A stretch of DNA of 8,231 nt, from assembly GCA_910587625.1 (NCBI GenBank), contig CAJUMW010000012.1, positions 51,957 to 60,187 on the forward strand, written 5' to 3'. Under the pieces are notes generated by a model. The model searched no databases, had not been told where the DNA came from, and saw nothing but the letters and a program-made list of their open reading frames with translations. Position numbers and translations under genes: made by a program. Positions 7,869-8,231 of the stretch are shown piece after piece (position 1 is the stretch's first letter; each line of letters opens with the position of its first letter). The DNA is from an uncultured Christensenellaceae bacterium. Its GTDB lineage: Bacteria; Bacillota; Clostridia; Christensenellales; Borkfalkiaceae.

Positions 7869-7919
7869 AGACTTACACTAATGAGCGCGCATAAGTGAAA
7901 TTTATTGAGGTACAAAAGT

Positions 7920-8126
7920 ATGTGTAAGTTACAAAAATTTAGTACAATTGAACAATCTGTTGATATGAAAGCAGCAGTAAATGAACGTGAAATTAAAACA
8001 GAAGAGTTAATTTTAGAACTTAAACCTTTAATTGAAGATTATTTTATCGGTTCGTTTAAAGTTGAGGGGAATAAGCTCAATATCGAATTTTTAAACGGAC
8101 AAAATTTTATATTGACTGTTTTATAA
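7920..8126 (+). CDS. Small protein of unknown function (68 residues)
   Basis: I do not recognise this protein. It starts at the ATG at 7920, which has a good GAGGT (7907-7911) at spacing 8. The TTG at 7905 also opens the frame, but its triplet overlaps this site and it lacks a ribosome-binding site of its own. The first half is polar and probably helical (residues 1-38, including EREIKTEELILELKPLIEDY). The second half predicts three short strands (GSFKVEG, KLNIEFLNG, QNFILTVL), giving an alpha-then-beta-hairpin layout. There is no signal peptide, membrane span or Cys/His metal site. It is very AT-rich. Divergent placement from a double-HTH protein with a large dyad at its promoter suggests that it is the first gene of a regulated accessory or phage-like unit, but that is inference. 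Confidence 0.7.
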   Translation: MCKLQKFSTIEQSVDMKAAVNEREIKTEELILELKPLIEDYFIGSFKVEGNKLNIEFLNGQNFILTVL

Positions 8127-8131
8127 AACGG

Positions 8132-8158
8132 CGCCCCTCTGCACGCGGTAGAGGGGCG
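8132..8158. terminator. GC-rich hairpin after the 68-residue gene
   Basis: CGCCCCTCT (8132-8140) and AGAGGGGCG (8150-8158) form a perfect 9-bp stem around a 9-nt loop, starting 6 bp after the stop. Rightward it is followed by GTAATAATAATTT, which is a weak U-tract for a terminator. Leftward it is followed by CCGTTTTAT. It may act as a terminator, a 3'-protecting stem, or the 5' stem of a leftward RNA. Confidence 0.6.
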
Positions 8159-8161
8159 GTA

Positions 8162-8190
8162 ATAATAATTTACGGCTGAAGAATTGTCAA
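8162..8190 (-). promoter_or_regulatory. Candidate leftward promoter, antisense to the 68-residue gene
   Basis: On the minus strand a perfect TTGACA (8185-8190) and TATTAT (8162-8167) are spaced exactly 17 bp. The start would fall near 8155, at the outer edge of the GC-rich hairpin, and the RNA would run antisense through the 68-residue gene. No leftward ORF begins there. Confidence 0.45.
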
Positions 8191-8231
8191 CTGATTGCAA
8201 CAAAAAAGTTTAAAAAAATTTATATGAGTAA

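Noticed and set aside
7905..7919. TTG start giving a 73-residue version of the small orphan
   Set aside because: The TTG triplet overlaps the GAGGT ribosome-binding site used for the ATG at 7920 and has none of its own.
8224..8231. ATGAGTAA at the window end as a possible new gene start
   Set aside because: Only two codons are visible, no Shine-Dalgarno precedes it, and TAA may follow in another frame; nothing can be supported.

Overview
This looks like a chromosomal segment of a low-to-mid GC Firmicute of the Clostridia type. That follows from a McsA-McsB-ClpC arginine-phosphorylation/proteolysis operon, strong AGGAGG ribosome-binding sites, sigma-A promoters and a GGGtGRT/NifU-like gene pair. 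The genus cannot be fixed from the sequence. The left three quarters (to about 6490) reads like core chromosome. The right quarter is visibly more AT-rich and packed with small helix-turn-helix regulators, like an accessory or phage/ICE-derived patch.

Layout: (1) 2-490 (+), the 3' end of a gene that starts off-window, whose product resembles the C-terminal part of a Hedgehog/Hint-type autoprocessing domain. (2) A perfect 30-bp palindrome at 514-543, which terminates both this gene and the converging leftward operon. (3) 558-2287 (-), a two-gene operon: a NifU_N-like iron-sulfur scaffold-type protein followed 2 bp later by a GGGtGRT-family protein, with a clear extended -10 promoter at 2330-2357. 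(4) 2489-6487 (+), mcsA-mcsB-clpC, tightly packed (17-nt overlap, then an SD overlapping a stop) and ending at a strong hairpin terminator (6492-6523). ctsR, usually the first gene of this operon, is absent, and no CtsR box is visible. (5) 6507-8231, the regulator patch: a doubtful leftward 62-codon ORF, two small rightward XRE proteins, a leftward protein with two fused XRE domains, and a rightward 68-residue protein of unknown function.

How the parts work together: McsA activates and partners McsB, a phosphagen-kinase-fold protein arginine kinase. ClpC recognises phosphoarginine-tagged proteins through its N-domain and unfolds them for ClpP. The key residues of McsB and the pArg-binding glutamates of ClpC are all present, so the degradation route looks intact. 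ClpC has a two-residue insertion just after its second pore loop. In the right-hand patch every XRE gene is flanked by dyads or repeated half-sites overlapping promoter elements, as in autoregulated prophage or mobile-element switches. The most notable signals there are three copies of a TTRGTAGTRA motif around a TTGACA-18-TATTAT leftward promoter, a 45-bp dyad overlapping the -35 of the 68-residue gene, and a TTGACA-17-TATTAT promoter at 8162-8190 that would drive an RNA antisense to that gene. I see no transposase, integrase, CRISPR array, tRNA or rRNA.
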